Shown: one piece after another, positions 30,468 to 43,115 of the stretch
Position numbering within the stretch: position 1 is the first letter of the stretch
Layout: each line of letters opens with the position of its first letter
Source of the DNA: Zygnema cylindricum
Lineage: Eukaryota > Streptophyta > Zygnematophyceae > Zygnematales > Zygnemataceae
Direction of reading: 5' to 3'
DNA: 64,000 bases
Assembly: GCA_037447655.1 (NCBI GenBank)
Contig: JBBHKE010000301.1
Span: 22,771-86,770 of the forward strand
Notes under the pieces: generated by a model
Told to the model about the DNA's origin: nothing
Seen by the model: the letters and a program-made list of their open reading frames with translations, nothing else
Database searches by the model: none
Program-made: the position numbers and the translations under genes

Positions 30468-31523
30468 GGTAGAAATTAGTGGTACATTTTTTTAGTATTT
30501 TCTAGGTCTAAATAGAAATATAGAAAGAAGCTGAGGCAGTCTACCTCTAACTACTCTCTCCAACTCTCAAACTTGTCGCAGTCACTGAGAAATTGGAGAG
30601 GGAGCTAGAGCCATGGCTACCTAGGCAATCCAGAGGTTTACGGGAAATTTATATTAGTTAGGGTTTATTTATTTAAAAGGATTGTGCCGGCGAGAGGAAT
30701 TGATCCTTGTACCTACCGGCCAGCAGACAAGAAGTAGGCGGTAGCCTTAGCCTTTAACTCTAGGACTAGTGTTACGTACCATATAGTTTGATAATTATTT
30801 AAACATATAAACGTAGGAATAATCATTTAACTGTAATTAATTACGGTATACATAGAGTCGTTAATGTATAAGTACGGAATACGGTACAAGTAAGAAATCA
30901 ATACCGCGCATTTATTTCTTAAGTGAAACGAAGACCGAGCATGTATTTATTACGGCTACGATTAAATTCGATTCTAATCGGACAGCTCGAATTAGCGTCG
31001 AGATCGCGGAAGAAGATTTCGGCGGTTTGTGGCCATCGCCACATCGGATGACGCGTGGCAAAATTACATTGGATCGTGGAATCTCCGGAGATTATGGTAC
31101 TGAATCCGGATATGACATGTGTCGACATTTAGGCCATGTCGTACAATTTACGTACATAAAGTACACCGGTGGTTGTAATTTTGCTTACAAAACTATATTC
31201 TGATTGGTTCGTTACATCAGTAGATAGAGTCTGTGAGAGATATAGGACTTAGAAAAATTAGGAGATAGGACCCTCTCTCCCAGAGAGCTTCTGTACAAAA
31301 GGTCAACTTTGACCCTCCATAACTTACTGCTCAGGGAAGCAAATTCAGAGATTCTTTTTGCTATCCACTCAAGGGAGTCTTGCCTTCACAGGGGTGCAGT
31401 TGGCCAGAGTTTTTGTCTGCCAGGGTGGCAGTTATTTTTGCTAAAACACAAAGGGGTCAGGATTATCCTAGAGGCTTCTTGGAAGCTGTCCACTCAGAGG
31501 ACTTATGGAGGTCTCAGAATTTC
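30468..31523 (+). repeat. 3' LTR of A4
   Basis: The LTR is 1,056 bp, starts GGTAGAAATT (TG changed to GG) and ends AGAATTTCA. The next base starts the 40-bp satellite. The antisense tRNA-like module (about 30673–30768) is partly decayed. Confidence 0.9.
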
Positions 31524-31828
31524 ATTCTTGTTATCATTAACTGTTTGTGTTAGTTAGAAAACAATTATTGTTAGCGCTAAAAGTTTGTGTAATTTAGGTA
31601 ACAATTATTGTTATCGCTAATAATTTGTATAATTTAAATAACAATTCTTGTTAGCGTTAACAGTTTGTGTAAGTTAGATAGCAATTCTGTTATTGCTAAG
31701 TTCTCTAATTTAAGTTACAAATCTTATTATCTCAACAAATTTATTTAATTAAGGTAACAATTCTTGTTGGCCTGAAACAACTTGTGTAGTTAGGTAACCA
31801 TTCTTGTTAGCTAAGCACACTTTTGCGT
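31524..31828 (+). repeat. Left edge of 40-bp satellite (degenerate units)
   Basis: About 7.7 units of the same 40-bp repeat as the main array lie here, with many substitutions and short deletions. The last unit runs to gcgtaat and is then replaced by the polypurine tract. High divergence is typical of a satellite edge. Confidence 0.9.
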
Positions 31829-31839
31829 AATAAGGGGAG
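31829..31839 (+). promoter_or_regulatory. Polypurine tract fused to satellite
   Basis: aataaggggag, identical to the A2 tract, sits between degenerate satellite and an LTR. No pol sequence precedes it. Confidence 0.8.
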
Positions 31840-32891
31840 TGTAGAAATTAATGGTCCATTTATAGTGTTTTCTAGGTCCGAATAGAAATATAGAAAGTCG
31901 AGGCAGTCTACCTCTAAGTTCTCTTTCCAACTCTCAAACTCGTCGCAGTTTCTGAGAAATTGGAGAGGGAGCTAGAGCCATGGCTATGTAGGCTATCCAG
32001 AGGTTTACGGGAAATTTATATTAGTTAGGGGTTTATTTATCGAAAAGGTATGTGCCGGCCACAGGATTTGATCTTGTACCTACCGGCCAGCAGAGAGTAG
32101 ATAGCCGGTAGCCTTAGCCGTTAAGTCTAAAACTAGTGTTAAGTACTATATACTTTGATATTTATTTAAACATGTATACGTAGGATAAATCATTTAACTG
32201 TAATTGTTTATGGGATACATAGATCCGGTAATGTATAAGTACAGATTAAGGTACGGACAAGAAATCAATACCGCGCATTTATTTCTTAAGTGAAATGAAT
32301 ACCACGCATGTATTTATTACGCCTACGATTAAATTCGAATTTAATCGGATGGCCGGAATTAGCGCCGAGATCGTGGAAGAAGATTTCAGCGATTTGTGGC
32401 CATCGCCAATTTGGATGACGCGTGGCGAAATTACATTAGATCGTGGAATTTCCGGAGATTATGGCACCGAATCCGGATATGACATGTGTCGACATATAGG
32501 CAATGTCGTACTATGTCCGTACGTAAAGTACACCGGCAGCTATACTTTTGCGTACGGAACTATATCGTGATTGGTTTCGTACATCAGTAGATACAGTCTG
32601 TGAGAGAGGTAGGACTTAGAAAAATTAGGAGATAGGACCCTCTCTTCTAGAGAGCTTTTGTACAAAAGGTCAACTTTGACCCTCCATAACTTACTGCTCA
32701 GGGGAGAAAATTCATAGATTCTTTTTGCTATAGATTCAGAGGAGTCTTGCCTTCACAATGGTGCGGGAGGCCAGAGTTTTTGTCTGTGAGGGTGGCAATT
32801 GTTTTTTCTGAAACACAAAGGGGTCAGAGTTATCTTAGAGGCTTCTTGGAAGCTGTCCACTCTGAGGACTTATGGAGGTCTCAGAGTTTCA
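31840..32891 (+). repeat. Single family A LTR (A6) within satellite
   Basis: The LTR is 1,052 bp, TGTAGAAATT to AGAGTTTCA, with satellite on both sides (left through the 11-bp polypurine tract). Flanking pentamers gggag and aacag do not match, so it is not a simple solo LTR. The antisense tRNA-like module (about 32042–32135) has gatcaaatcc and TTTT. Confidence 0.9.
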
Positions 32892-35463
32892 AACAGTTTG
32901 TGTAAATTAGGTAACCATTCTTGTAAACACTAACTGTTTATGTAAGTAAGATAATAATTCTTTTTAACGTTAACAGTTTGTATAATTTAGATAACAATTC
33001 TTGTTTTCGTTAACTGTTTGGTTAATTTAGGTCACAATTCTTGTTATCTCTAACTGTTTGTGTACTTTAGGTACCAATTCTTGTTATCGCTAACCCATTG
33101 TGTAATTTAACAAACAGTTTTTGTTATGGCTAATTGTTTGTGTAATTTAGTTAACAATTCTTGTTATCGCTATGTTTGTGTAATTTAGGAAACAATTCTT
33201 GTTATCGCAAACTGTTTGTGTAATTTAGGTAACAATTCTTGTTATCGCTTACAGTTTGTGTAATTTAGGTCACAATTCTTGTTATCGCTAAATTTATATG
33301 TAATTTAGGTGACAATTCTTGTTATCGCTAACAGTTTTTGTAATTTAGGAAACAATTCTTGTTATTGTAACTGTTCGTGTAATTTAGGTAACAATTCTTA
33401 TTATCGCTTACAGTTTGTGTAATTTAGGTCACAATTCTTGTTATCGCTAAATTTTTATGTAATTTAGGTAACAATTCTTGTTATCGCTAACTGTTTGTAT
33501 AATTTATGTAACAATTCTAGTTATCGCTAACTGTTTGTGTAATTTAGGTAAAAAAAATTGTTATCGCTAACAGCTTGTGTAATTTAGGTAACAATTCTCG
33601 TTAATGCTAACAGTTTGTGTAATTTAGGTAACAATTCATGTTATCGGTAACCGTTTGTGTAATTTAGGAAACAATTGTTGATATCGCTAACTATTTGTGT
33701 AATTTAGGTAATAATTTTTGTTATCGCTAACCATTTGTGTAATTAACATGTAACAATTCTTGTTATCGCTAACCGTTTGTGTAATTTAGGTACCAATTCC
33801 TGTTATTGCTAACCGTTTTTGTAATATATGAATCAATTCTTGTTATCGCAAATTGTTTGTGTAATTTAGGTAATAATTCTTGTTATTGCTAACACTTTGT
33901 ATAATTTAGGAAATAATTCTTATTATCGCTAACATTTTTTGTAAGTTAGGTAACATTTCCTTTTAACGCAAACAGTTTGTATAATTTAGATAACAATTCT
34001 TGTTTTCGTTAACTGTTTGGTTAATTTAGGTAACAATTATTGTTTTCCCTAACTGTTCGTCTAATTTAGGTAACAATTCTTGTTATCGCTAACAATTTTT
34101 CTTGTTTAAGCAATAATTTTTGTTATCGCTAACAATTTGTGTAATTTAGGTCACAATTCTTGTTATCTATAACTGTTTATGTAATTTAAGCAACAATTTT
34201 TGTTATCGTTAACATTTTGTGTAATTTAGGTAACAATTCTTGCTATCGGTATTAGTTTGTGTAATTTAGGTAACAATTCTTGTTATTGCTAAGAGTGTGT
34301 AAGTTAGGTGACAATTGCTGTTAGTGGTATCAGTTTGTGTAAGCTAGGTGTCAATTGCTGTTAGCGGTATCAGTTTGTGTAAGTTAGGTAACAATTCCTC
34401 TTATCGCTAGCAGATTGTGTAACTTAAGTTACAATTCTTGTTATTGCTATCAATATGTGTAATTTAGTTTACAATTCTTGTTATATGTAGCAGTTTGTGT
34501 AATTTTGGTAACAATTCTTGTTATCGCTAACTGTTTTTGTAATTTAGGTAACAATTCCCGCTGTTGCTAACTGTTTATCTAATTTAGGTAACAAATTGTG
34601 TTAGGGCAAACAGTTTGTGTAATTTTGATAACAATTCTTGTTATCGCTAACTGTTTGTGTAATTTAGGTAACAATTCTTGTTATAGCTAACAGTTTGTGT
34701 ACTTTACGAAACAATTCTAGTTATCGCTAATAGTTTGTGTAAATTTGGTAACAATTATTGTTATCGCTAACAATTTGTGTAATTAAGGTAACTATTCTTG
34801 TTATCGCTAATAGTGTGATTAAGTTAGGTAACAGTTCATATTAGAGGTAATAGTTTGTGTAAGTTAGGTAACAATTCTTTTTATCGCTATAGTTTGTATA
34901 ACTCAGGTTACAAATATTGTTATTGCTAACAATTTGTGTAATTTAGGTTACAATTATTGTTATCGCTGACAATTTGTGTAATTTAGGTAACAATTCTTGT
35001 GATCGCTAACTTTTTGTGTCATTTAAGTAACAATTTTTGTTATCCTTAATAGTTTGTGTACTTTATGTAAAAATTCCTGTTATCGCTAACAGTTTGTGTA
35101 AGTTAGGTAACCATTCTTGTCAGCCCTAAAAGTTTGTGTAAGTAAGATAACAATTCTTGTTATCGCTAACTCTTTGTGTAATTTAGGTAACAATTCTTTT
35201 TATTGCTACCAATTTTTGTAATTTAGGTTAAAATTCTTGTTTATCGCTAAAAGTTTGTGTAATTTAGGTAACAATTATTGTTATCGCTAACTATTTGTGT
35301 AATTTAGGTAACAATTCTTGTTAGTGTTAACTGTTTGTGTAATGTAGGTAACAATTATCGTTATTGCTAACAGTTTGTGCAAGTTAGGTAACTACTCTTA
35401 TTATCGCTAGGAGTTTGTTTGATTTAGGTTAAAATTCTTGTTATCGCTAACAGTTTGTGTAAT

Positions 35464-35653
35464 GTCGTGCATGAGAGGCAAGCAAGCAAACATGCATCAC
35501 AACAAGCAAAGTCATACTCACAAACATATACAACAACGGAAATAAATATGAAAAGTCAATAAAATATATACACCATGACAAGGAACAAAGGTGAAAATGA
35601 CCCAAGAAAGAAGGGAAAGAATACTCCCCTAGAGTGAAGTGAATTATTTTTTA
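35464..35653. other. Non-satellite insert in the array
   Basis: About 190 bp of A-rich, non-repetitive sequence (from gtcgtgcatgag to ttttttaag) interrupts the array. It matches nothing else here. No clear target duplication or terminal repeat is visible, and there is no open frame of note. Confidence 0.8.
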
Positions 35654-38600
35654 AGTAAGAATTTTCGTTATTGCTAACTGTTTGTGTAATTTAGGTCACA
35701 ATTGTTGTTATCGCTAACTCTTTGTGTACTTTAGGTCCCAATTCTTGTTATCGCTAACCGTTTATGTAATTTAGGAAACAATTCTTGTTATCGCTAACTG
35801 TTTTTGTTATTTAGGTAACAATTGTTGATATCGCTATCAATTTGTGTAGTTTAGGTAAGAATTCTTGTTATCAATAACGGTTTGTGTAATTTAGGTAACA
35901 ATTCTTGTTATCGCTAACTGTTTGTGTAATTTAGGTAACTATTTTTGTTATCGCTAACAATTTTTGTAATTTCGGTAACAATTCTTGTTATCGCTAACAG
36001 TTTGTTTTATTTAGGTCACAACTTTTGTTATCGCTGGCAATTTGTGTAATTTAGGTAACAATTCTTGTTATTGCTAACTGTTTGGTTAATTTAGGTTACA
36101 ATTCTTGTTATCAATAACTGTTTGTGTAATTTAGGTAACAATTCTTGTTATCGTTAACAGTTTGTGTAATTTATGTAATAATTTTTGTTATCGCTAACAG
36201 TTTGTGTAATTTAGGTAACAATTTTTGTTATAGCTAACAGTTTTTGTATTTTAGGAAACAATTCTTGTTATCGCTAACAATGTGTAATTTAGGTAACAAT
36301 TCTTGTTATTGCTAACTGTTTGTGTACTTTAGGTAACAATTTCTTTTATCGCTAATCGATTTTGTTATTTAGGAAACAATTCTTGTTATCGCTTACAGTT
36401 TGTGTAATTTAGGTACCGATAGGTACCGATTCCAGTAAGCGCAATCACTTTCTGTAATTTAGATAACAATTCATGTTATCGCTAAATGTTTGGTTAATTT
36501 AGGTAAAAATTCTTATAATCGCTAACCGTTTGTGAAATTTAGGAAACAATTCTTGTTATCGCTATCAATTTGTGTAGTTTAACTAACAATTCTTGTTATC
36601 GCTAGCTGTTTGTGGAATTTAGGAAACAATTCTTGTTATCGCTAGTTGTTTGTGTAATTTAGGAAACAATTTTTGTTATCGATAACAGTTTGTGTATTTT
36701 AGGTAACAATTCTTATAACCGCTAACTGTTTGTGTAATTTAGGTAACACTTCTTGTTAACGCTAACAGTTTGTGTAATTCAGGTAACAATTCTTGTTATC
36801 GCTAATAGTTTTTGTAATTTAGGTAACAATTCTTGTTATCATTAACAAATTGTGTAATTTAGGTTACAATTCATGTTATCGCTAACTGTTTGGTTATTAT
36901 AGGTGACAATTCTTGTTATCGCTAACTATTTATGTAATTTAGGTCACAATTCTTGTTATCGCAAACTGTTTGTGTACTTTTGGTCCCAATTCCTGTTATC
37001 ACTAATCGTTTGTGTAATTTAGGAAGCAATTCTTGTTATCGCTAACTGTTTGTGTAATTTAGGATACAATTCTTGTTATCGTTAACAGTTTGTGTAATTT
37101 AGGTAACAATTCTTGTTATCTCTAAATGTTTAATTAATTTATTGCTAACTGTTTCTGTATTTTAGGTAACAAATCTTGCTATCGCTAAGTATTTTTGTAA
37201 TTTAGGTAAAAATTCTTGTTAGCGCTAACAAATTTTGTAATTTAGGTTACAATTCTTGTTTTCGCTAACAGTTTTTTTAATTTAGGAAACAATTCTTGTA
37301 ATGGCTAACAGTTTGTGTAATTTAGGTCACAATTTTTGTTATTGCAAACTGTTTATCTAATTTACGTAACAATTCTAGTTATCGCTAACTGTTTGTGTAA
37401 TTTAGGTAACAATTCTTGTTGTCGCTATCAATTTGTGTAATTTAGGTAACAATTTTTGTTATCGCTAACAGTTTGTGTAATTTAGGTACCAATTCATGTT
37501 ATTGCTAACTATTTGTCTAATTTACGTAACATTTTTGTCATTGCTAACAATTTTGTGTAAATTAGGAAACATTTCTTGTTATCGCCAACTGTTTGTGTAA
37601 TTTAGATAACAATTATTGTTATCGCTAACTGTTGTGTACTTTAGGTACCTATTCCTGTTATCACTAACTGTTTGTGTAATTTAAGAAACAATTCTTGTTA
37701 TCCCTAACTGTTTGTTTAATTTAGGTAATAATTCTTGTTATCGCCAACAGTTTTTGTAATTTAGGTAACAATTCTTTTTATCGCTAAGTGTTTGGTTAAT
37801 TTAGGTAATAATTCTTGTTATCGCTAACTGTTTGTGTAGTTTAAATAACAATTCCTTTTATCACTAACCGTTTGGTTAATTTAGGTGACAATTCTTGTTA
37901 TCCCTTACCGTTTGTGTAATTTAGGAAACAATTATTGTTATCGCTAACAATTAGTGTAGTTTAAGTAACAATTCTTGTTATCGCTAACAATCAGTGTAAT
38001 TTAGGTAATAATTTCTGTTATCGCTAACAATCAGTGTAATTTAGGTAATAATTTTTGTTATCGCTAACTCTTTCGTTAAATTAGGTAATAATTCTTGTTT
38101 TTGCTAACTGTTTGTGTACTTTAGGTACCAATTCCTGTTATCGCTAACCTTTTGTGTCATTTAGGAAACAATTCTTATTATCGCTAATTGTTTGTGTAAT
38201 TTTTGTAACAATTCTTGTTATCGCTAACAGTTTTTGTAATTTAGGTAACAATTCTTGTTATCGCTAACAGTTTTTGTAATTTAGGTAACAATTCTTTTTA
38301 TCGCTAACAATTTCTGTAATTTAGGTAACAATTCTTGTTATCTCTAACTGTTTGTTTAATTTATCGCTATCTGTTTGTGTATTTTAGGTAACAATTCTTG
38401 TTATCACTAACTGTTTGTGTAAATTAGGTAACAATTCTTGTTATTGCTAACAGGTTGTGTAATTTAGGTAACAATTCTTTTTATCGCTAACAGGTTTGTA
38501 ATTTAGGTTACAATTGTTGTTATCGCTAAACGTTTGTGTTATGTAGGTCACAATTCTTGTTATCGCTAACATATTTTGTAATTTAGGTTATAATTCCTGT

Positions 38601-41600
38601 TATCGCAAACTCTTTGGTTAATTTATGTAACAATTCTTGTTATAGCTAACTGTTTGTGTACTTTAGGTCCCAATTCCTGTTATCGCTAACCGTTTGTGTT
38701 ATTTAGGAAACAATTCTTTTTATCGCTAACAATGTGTAATTTAGGAAACGATTCTTGTTATCGCTAACTGTTTCTGTACTTTAGGTAACAATTTCTTTTA
38801 TCGCTAATCGATTTTGTAATTTAGGAAAGAATTATTGTTATCTCTAACAGTTTTTGTAATTTAAGTAACAATATTTGTTATCGCAAACAGTTTTGAAATT
38901 TAGGGAACAATTCGTGTTATCGCTAACAGTTTGTGTAATTTAGGAAACAATTCTTGTTATCGTTAACCATTTGTGTAATTAAGATGTAACAATTCTTGAA
39001 TCACTAACATTTTGTGTAATTTAAGTAAGGATTCCTGTAAGCGCAGTCACTTTGTGTAATTTAGATAACAATTCATGTTATCACTAAATGTTTGGTTAAT
39101 TTAGGTAAGAACTCTTATAGTCGCTAACCGTTTGTAAAATTTATCAAACAATTCTTTTTATCGCTAACAATTTGTGTGATTTAGGTAACAATCCTTGTTA
39201 TCGCTAATAGTTTTTGTAATTTAGGTAATAATTCTTGTTATCGCTAACATAAATTTTAATTTAGGTCACAATTCTTGTTATTGCTAACTGTTTGTGTAAT
39301 TTAGGTAACAATTCTTGTTATCGGTAACTGTTTCGTTAATTTAGGTAACAATTCTTGTTATCGCTAATAGTTTGTGTAATTTAGATACCAATTCATGTTA
39401 TCGCTAACTGTTGGTTAATTTAGGTAACAATTCTTGTTATCGCTAACCGTTTGTGTAATTTAGGAAACAATTCTTGTGATCGCTAACAATTTGTGTAGGT
39501 AAAATACACTTTTTGTTATCGCTAAATTTTTGTGTAATTAAGGTAACAATTCTTGTTTTCGCTAACTATTTTTGTAGTTTAGTTACCAATTCCTGTTATC
39601 ACTAACCGTTTGTGTAATGTAGGTAACAATTCTTGTTATCGCTAACTATTTGTGTAATTTAGGTAACAATTCTTGTAATCGCTAACAGTTTGTGTAATTC
39701 AGATACGAATTCCTGTTATCGCTAACTATTGGTTAATTTAGGTAACAATTTTTGTTATCGCTAACAGTTTGTGTAATTTAGGTAACAATTCTTGTTTTCG
39801 CTAACTATTTGTGTAGTTTAGGTACCAATTCCTGTTATCACTAACCGTTTGTGTAATGTAGGTAACAATTCTTGTTATCGCTAACAGGGTGTGTAATTTA
39901 GGTCACAGATCTTGTTATAGCTAACAGTTTTTTTAATTTAGGTAACATATCTTGTTATCGCAAACTATTTGTGTAATTTAGGTAACAATTCTTGTAATCG
40001 CTAACAGTTTGTGTAATTTAGGTTCCAATTCTTGTTATCGCTAACAGTTTTTTTAATTTAGGTAACAATTCTTGTTATCGCAAACAGTTTGTGTAATTTA
40101 GGTCATAATTCTTGATATCGCTAACTGTTTGTGTAATTTAGGTTACAATTCTTGTTATCGCTAGCTGTTTGTATAATTTAGCTAACAATTCTTGTTATCG
40201 CTAACAATTTGTGTAATTTATATAACAATTCCTGTTATCGCTAACTGTTTGGTTAATTTAGGAAACAATTCTTGTTATTGCTAACAATTTGTGTAGTTTA
40301 AATACACTTCTTGTTATCGCTAACTGTTTGTGTAATTAAGGTAATAATTCTTGTTATTGCTAACAGTTTGTGTAATTTAGGTAAAAATTCTTGTTATCGC
40401 TAACAGTTTTTTTATTTAGGTAACAATTCTTGTTATCGCAAACTGTTTCGTTAATTTAGGACACAATTTTTGTTATCGCTAAAAGTTTGTGTAATTTAGG
40501 TCACAATTCTTCTTATCGCTAACTGTTTGTGTAATTTAGGTAAAAATTCTTGTTATCCCTAACTGTTTGGTTAATTTAGGTAACAATGCTTGTTATCGCT
40601 AATAGTTTGTGTAATTAAGATAACAATTCTTGTTATCGCTAACAATTTGTGTAATTTAGGTAACATACCTTGTTATCGCTAACAGTTTTTGTAATTTAGG
40701 TAATAATTCTTGTTATCGCTAACACAATGTGTAATTTAGGTCACAATTCTTGTTATCGCTAACTGTTTGTGTAATTTAGGTAACAATTCTTGTTATCGAT
40801 AACTGTTTCGTTAATTTAGGTAACAATTCTTGTTATCGCTAATAGTTTGTGTAATTTAGATACCAATTCCTGTTATCGCTAACTGCTGGTTAATTTAGGT
40901 AACAATTCTTGTTATCGCTAACCGTTTGTGTAATTTAGGAAACAATTCTTGTGATCGCTAACAACTTGTGTAGGTAAAATAAACTTTTTGTTATCGCTAA
41001 CTTTTTGTGTAATTTAGGTAACAATTCTTGTTATCGCTAACAGTTTGTGTAATATAGGTAACAATTCTTGTTTTCGCTAACTATTTGTGTAGTTTAGGTA
41101 CCAATTCCTGTTATCACTAACGGTTTGTGTATTGTAGGTAACAATTCTTGTTATCGCTAACAGGGTGTGTAATTTAGGTCACAATTCTTGTTATAGCTAA
41201 TAGTTTTTTTAATTTAGGTAACAATTCTTGTCATCGCAAACTATTTGTGTATTTAGGTAACAATTCTTGTAATCGCTATCAGTTTGTGTAATTTAGGTAC
41301 CAATTGTTGTTATCGCAAACAGTTTGTGTAATTTAGGTCACAATTCTTGTTATCGCTAACTGTTTGTGTAATTTAGGTTACAATTCTTGTTATCGCTAGC
41401 TGTGTGTGTAATTTATATAACAATTCCTGTTATTGCTAACTATTTGGTTAATTTAGGTAACAATTCTTGTTATCGCTAACCGTTTGTGTAATTTAGGAAA
41501 CAATTCTTGTTATCGCTAACAAATTGTGAAGTTTAAATACACTTCTTGTTATCTCTAACTGTTTGTGTAATTTAGGTAACAATTCTTGTTATCGCTAACT

Positions 41601-42746
41601 GTTTGTGTAATTAAGGGAACAATTATTGTTATCGCTAACAGTTTTTTTAATTTAGGTAACAATTCTTGTTATCGCAAACTATTTGTGTATTTAGGTAACA
41701 ATTCTTGTAATCGCTATCAGTTTGTGTAATTTAGGTACCAATTCTTGTTATTGCAAACAGTTTGTGTAATTTAGGTCACAATTCTTGTTATCGCTAACAG
41801 TTTGTGTAATTTAGGTCACAATTCTTCTTATCGCTAACTGTTTGGTTAATTTAGGTAACAATGTTTGTTATCGCTAATAGTTTGTGTAATTAAGATAACA
41901 ATTCTTGTTATCGCTAACAGTGTGTGTAATTTAGGAAACAATTCTTGTTATCGCCATTTGTTTGTGTAATTTAGGTAACAATTCATGTTATCGCTTACAA
42001 TTTGTGTAGTTTAAGTAACAATTGTTGTGATCGCTAATAGTTTGTGTAATTTAGATAACAATTCTTATTAGCGCTAACTGTTTGTGTACTTTAGGTACCA
42101 ATTCCTGTTATCGCTAACCGTTTGTGTATTTTACGAAACATTTCTTGATAAAGCTCACTGTTTGTGTAATTTAGGTAATAATTCTTGTTATCGCTAACAG
42201 TTTTAGTTATTTAGGTAACAATTCTTGTTATCGCTAACTGTTTGGTTAATTTAGGTAACAGTTCTTGTTATCGCTAACCGTTTGTGTAATTTAGGAAACA
42301 ATTCTTGTTATCGCTAACAATTTGTGTAGTTTAAATACACTTCTTGTTATCGCTAACTGTTTGTGTAATTAGGGTAATAATTCTTGTTATCGCTAACAGT
42401 TTGTGTAATTTAGGTAACAATTCTTGTTATCGCTAACAGTTTTTTTTATTTAGGTAACAATTCTTGTTATCGCAAACTATTTCGTTAATTTAGGAAACAA
42501 TTTTTGTTATCTCTAACAGTTTGTGTAATTTAGGTCTTAATTCTTCTTATCGCTAATAGTTTGTGTAATTTAGATACCAATTCCAGTTATCGCTAACTGT
42601 TGGTTAATTTAGGTAACAATTCTTGTTATCGCTAACTGTTTGTGTAATTTAGGAAACAATTCTTGTGATCGCTAACAACTTGTGTAGGTGAAATACACTT
42701 TTTGTTATCGCTAACATTTTGTGTAATTTAGGTAACAATTCTTGTT

Positions 42747-43115
42747 ATCGCAACAGTTTTGCAAAAAATGAAGTAACAATTTGTGTTTTCAACCGGCATC
42801 TACTGTGTAATAATTTCGTTATCGCCAATGTGCCAGGTAATTTCAGGGAAACAATTTTGTTATCGCATTTTGTAATTTAGGTCCAATTTCTATCGCTAAT
42901 TGTTTTTGTAATTTGTAATCCTAACGCTTGTTAAATTAGGTAACAATGCTTGTTATCGCTAATAGTTTGTGGTAATCAAGATAACAAATTGCTATCGCCA
43001 TCAAAAATTTAGTATCAACCTGTTATCGCCACGCTTTAACGAGGCACAATTTTGTTATCGCCAACATAATGCACATTGAAGCCGTAATTATATCGCTTAA
43101 CGTAATTTAGGTAAC
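42747..43115. repeat. Indel-rich degraded patch in the array
   Basis: The 40-bp periodicity is lost for about 370 bp through many small insertions and deletions, though fragments (gttatcgcc, aatttagg) remain. Units on both sides are regular. It may be a truly decayed patch or an unpolished stretch of long-read assembly. Confidence 0.75.

Noticed and set aside
31840-32891. Simple solo LTR inserted in the satellite
   Set aside because: The flanking pentamers (gggag, aacag) differ and a polypurine tract precedes it, which a solo LTR would not have.
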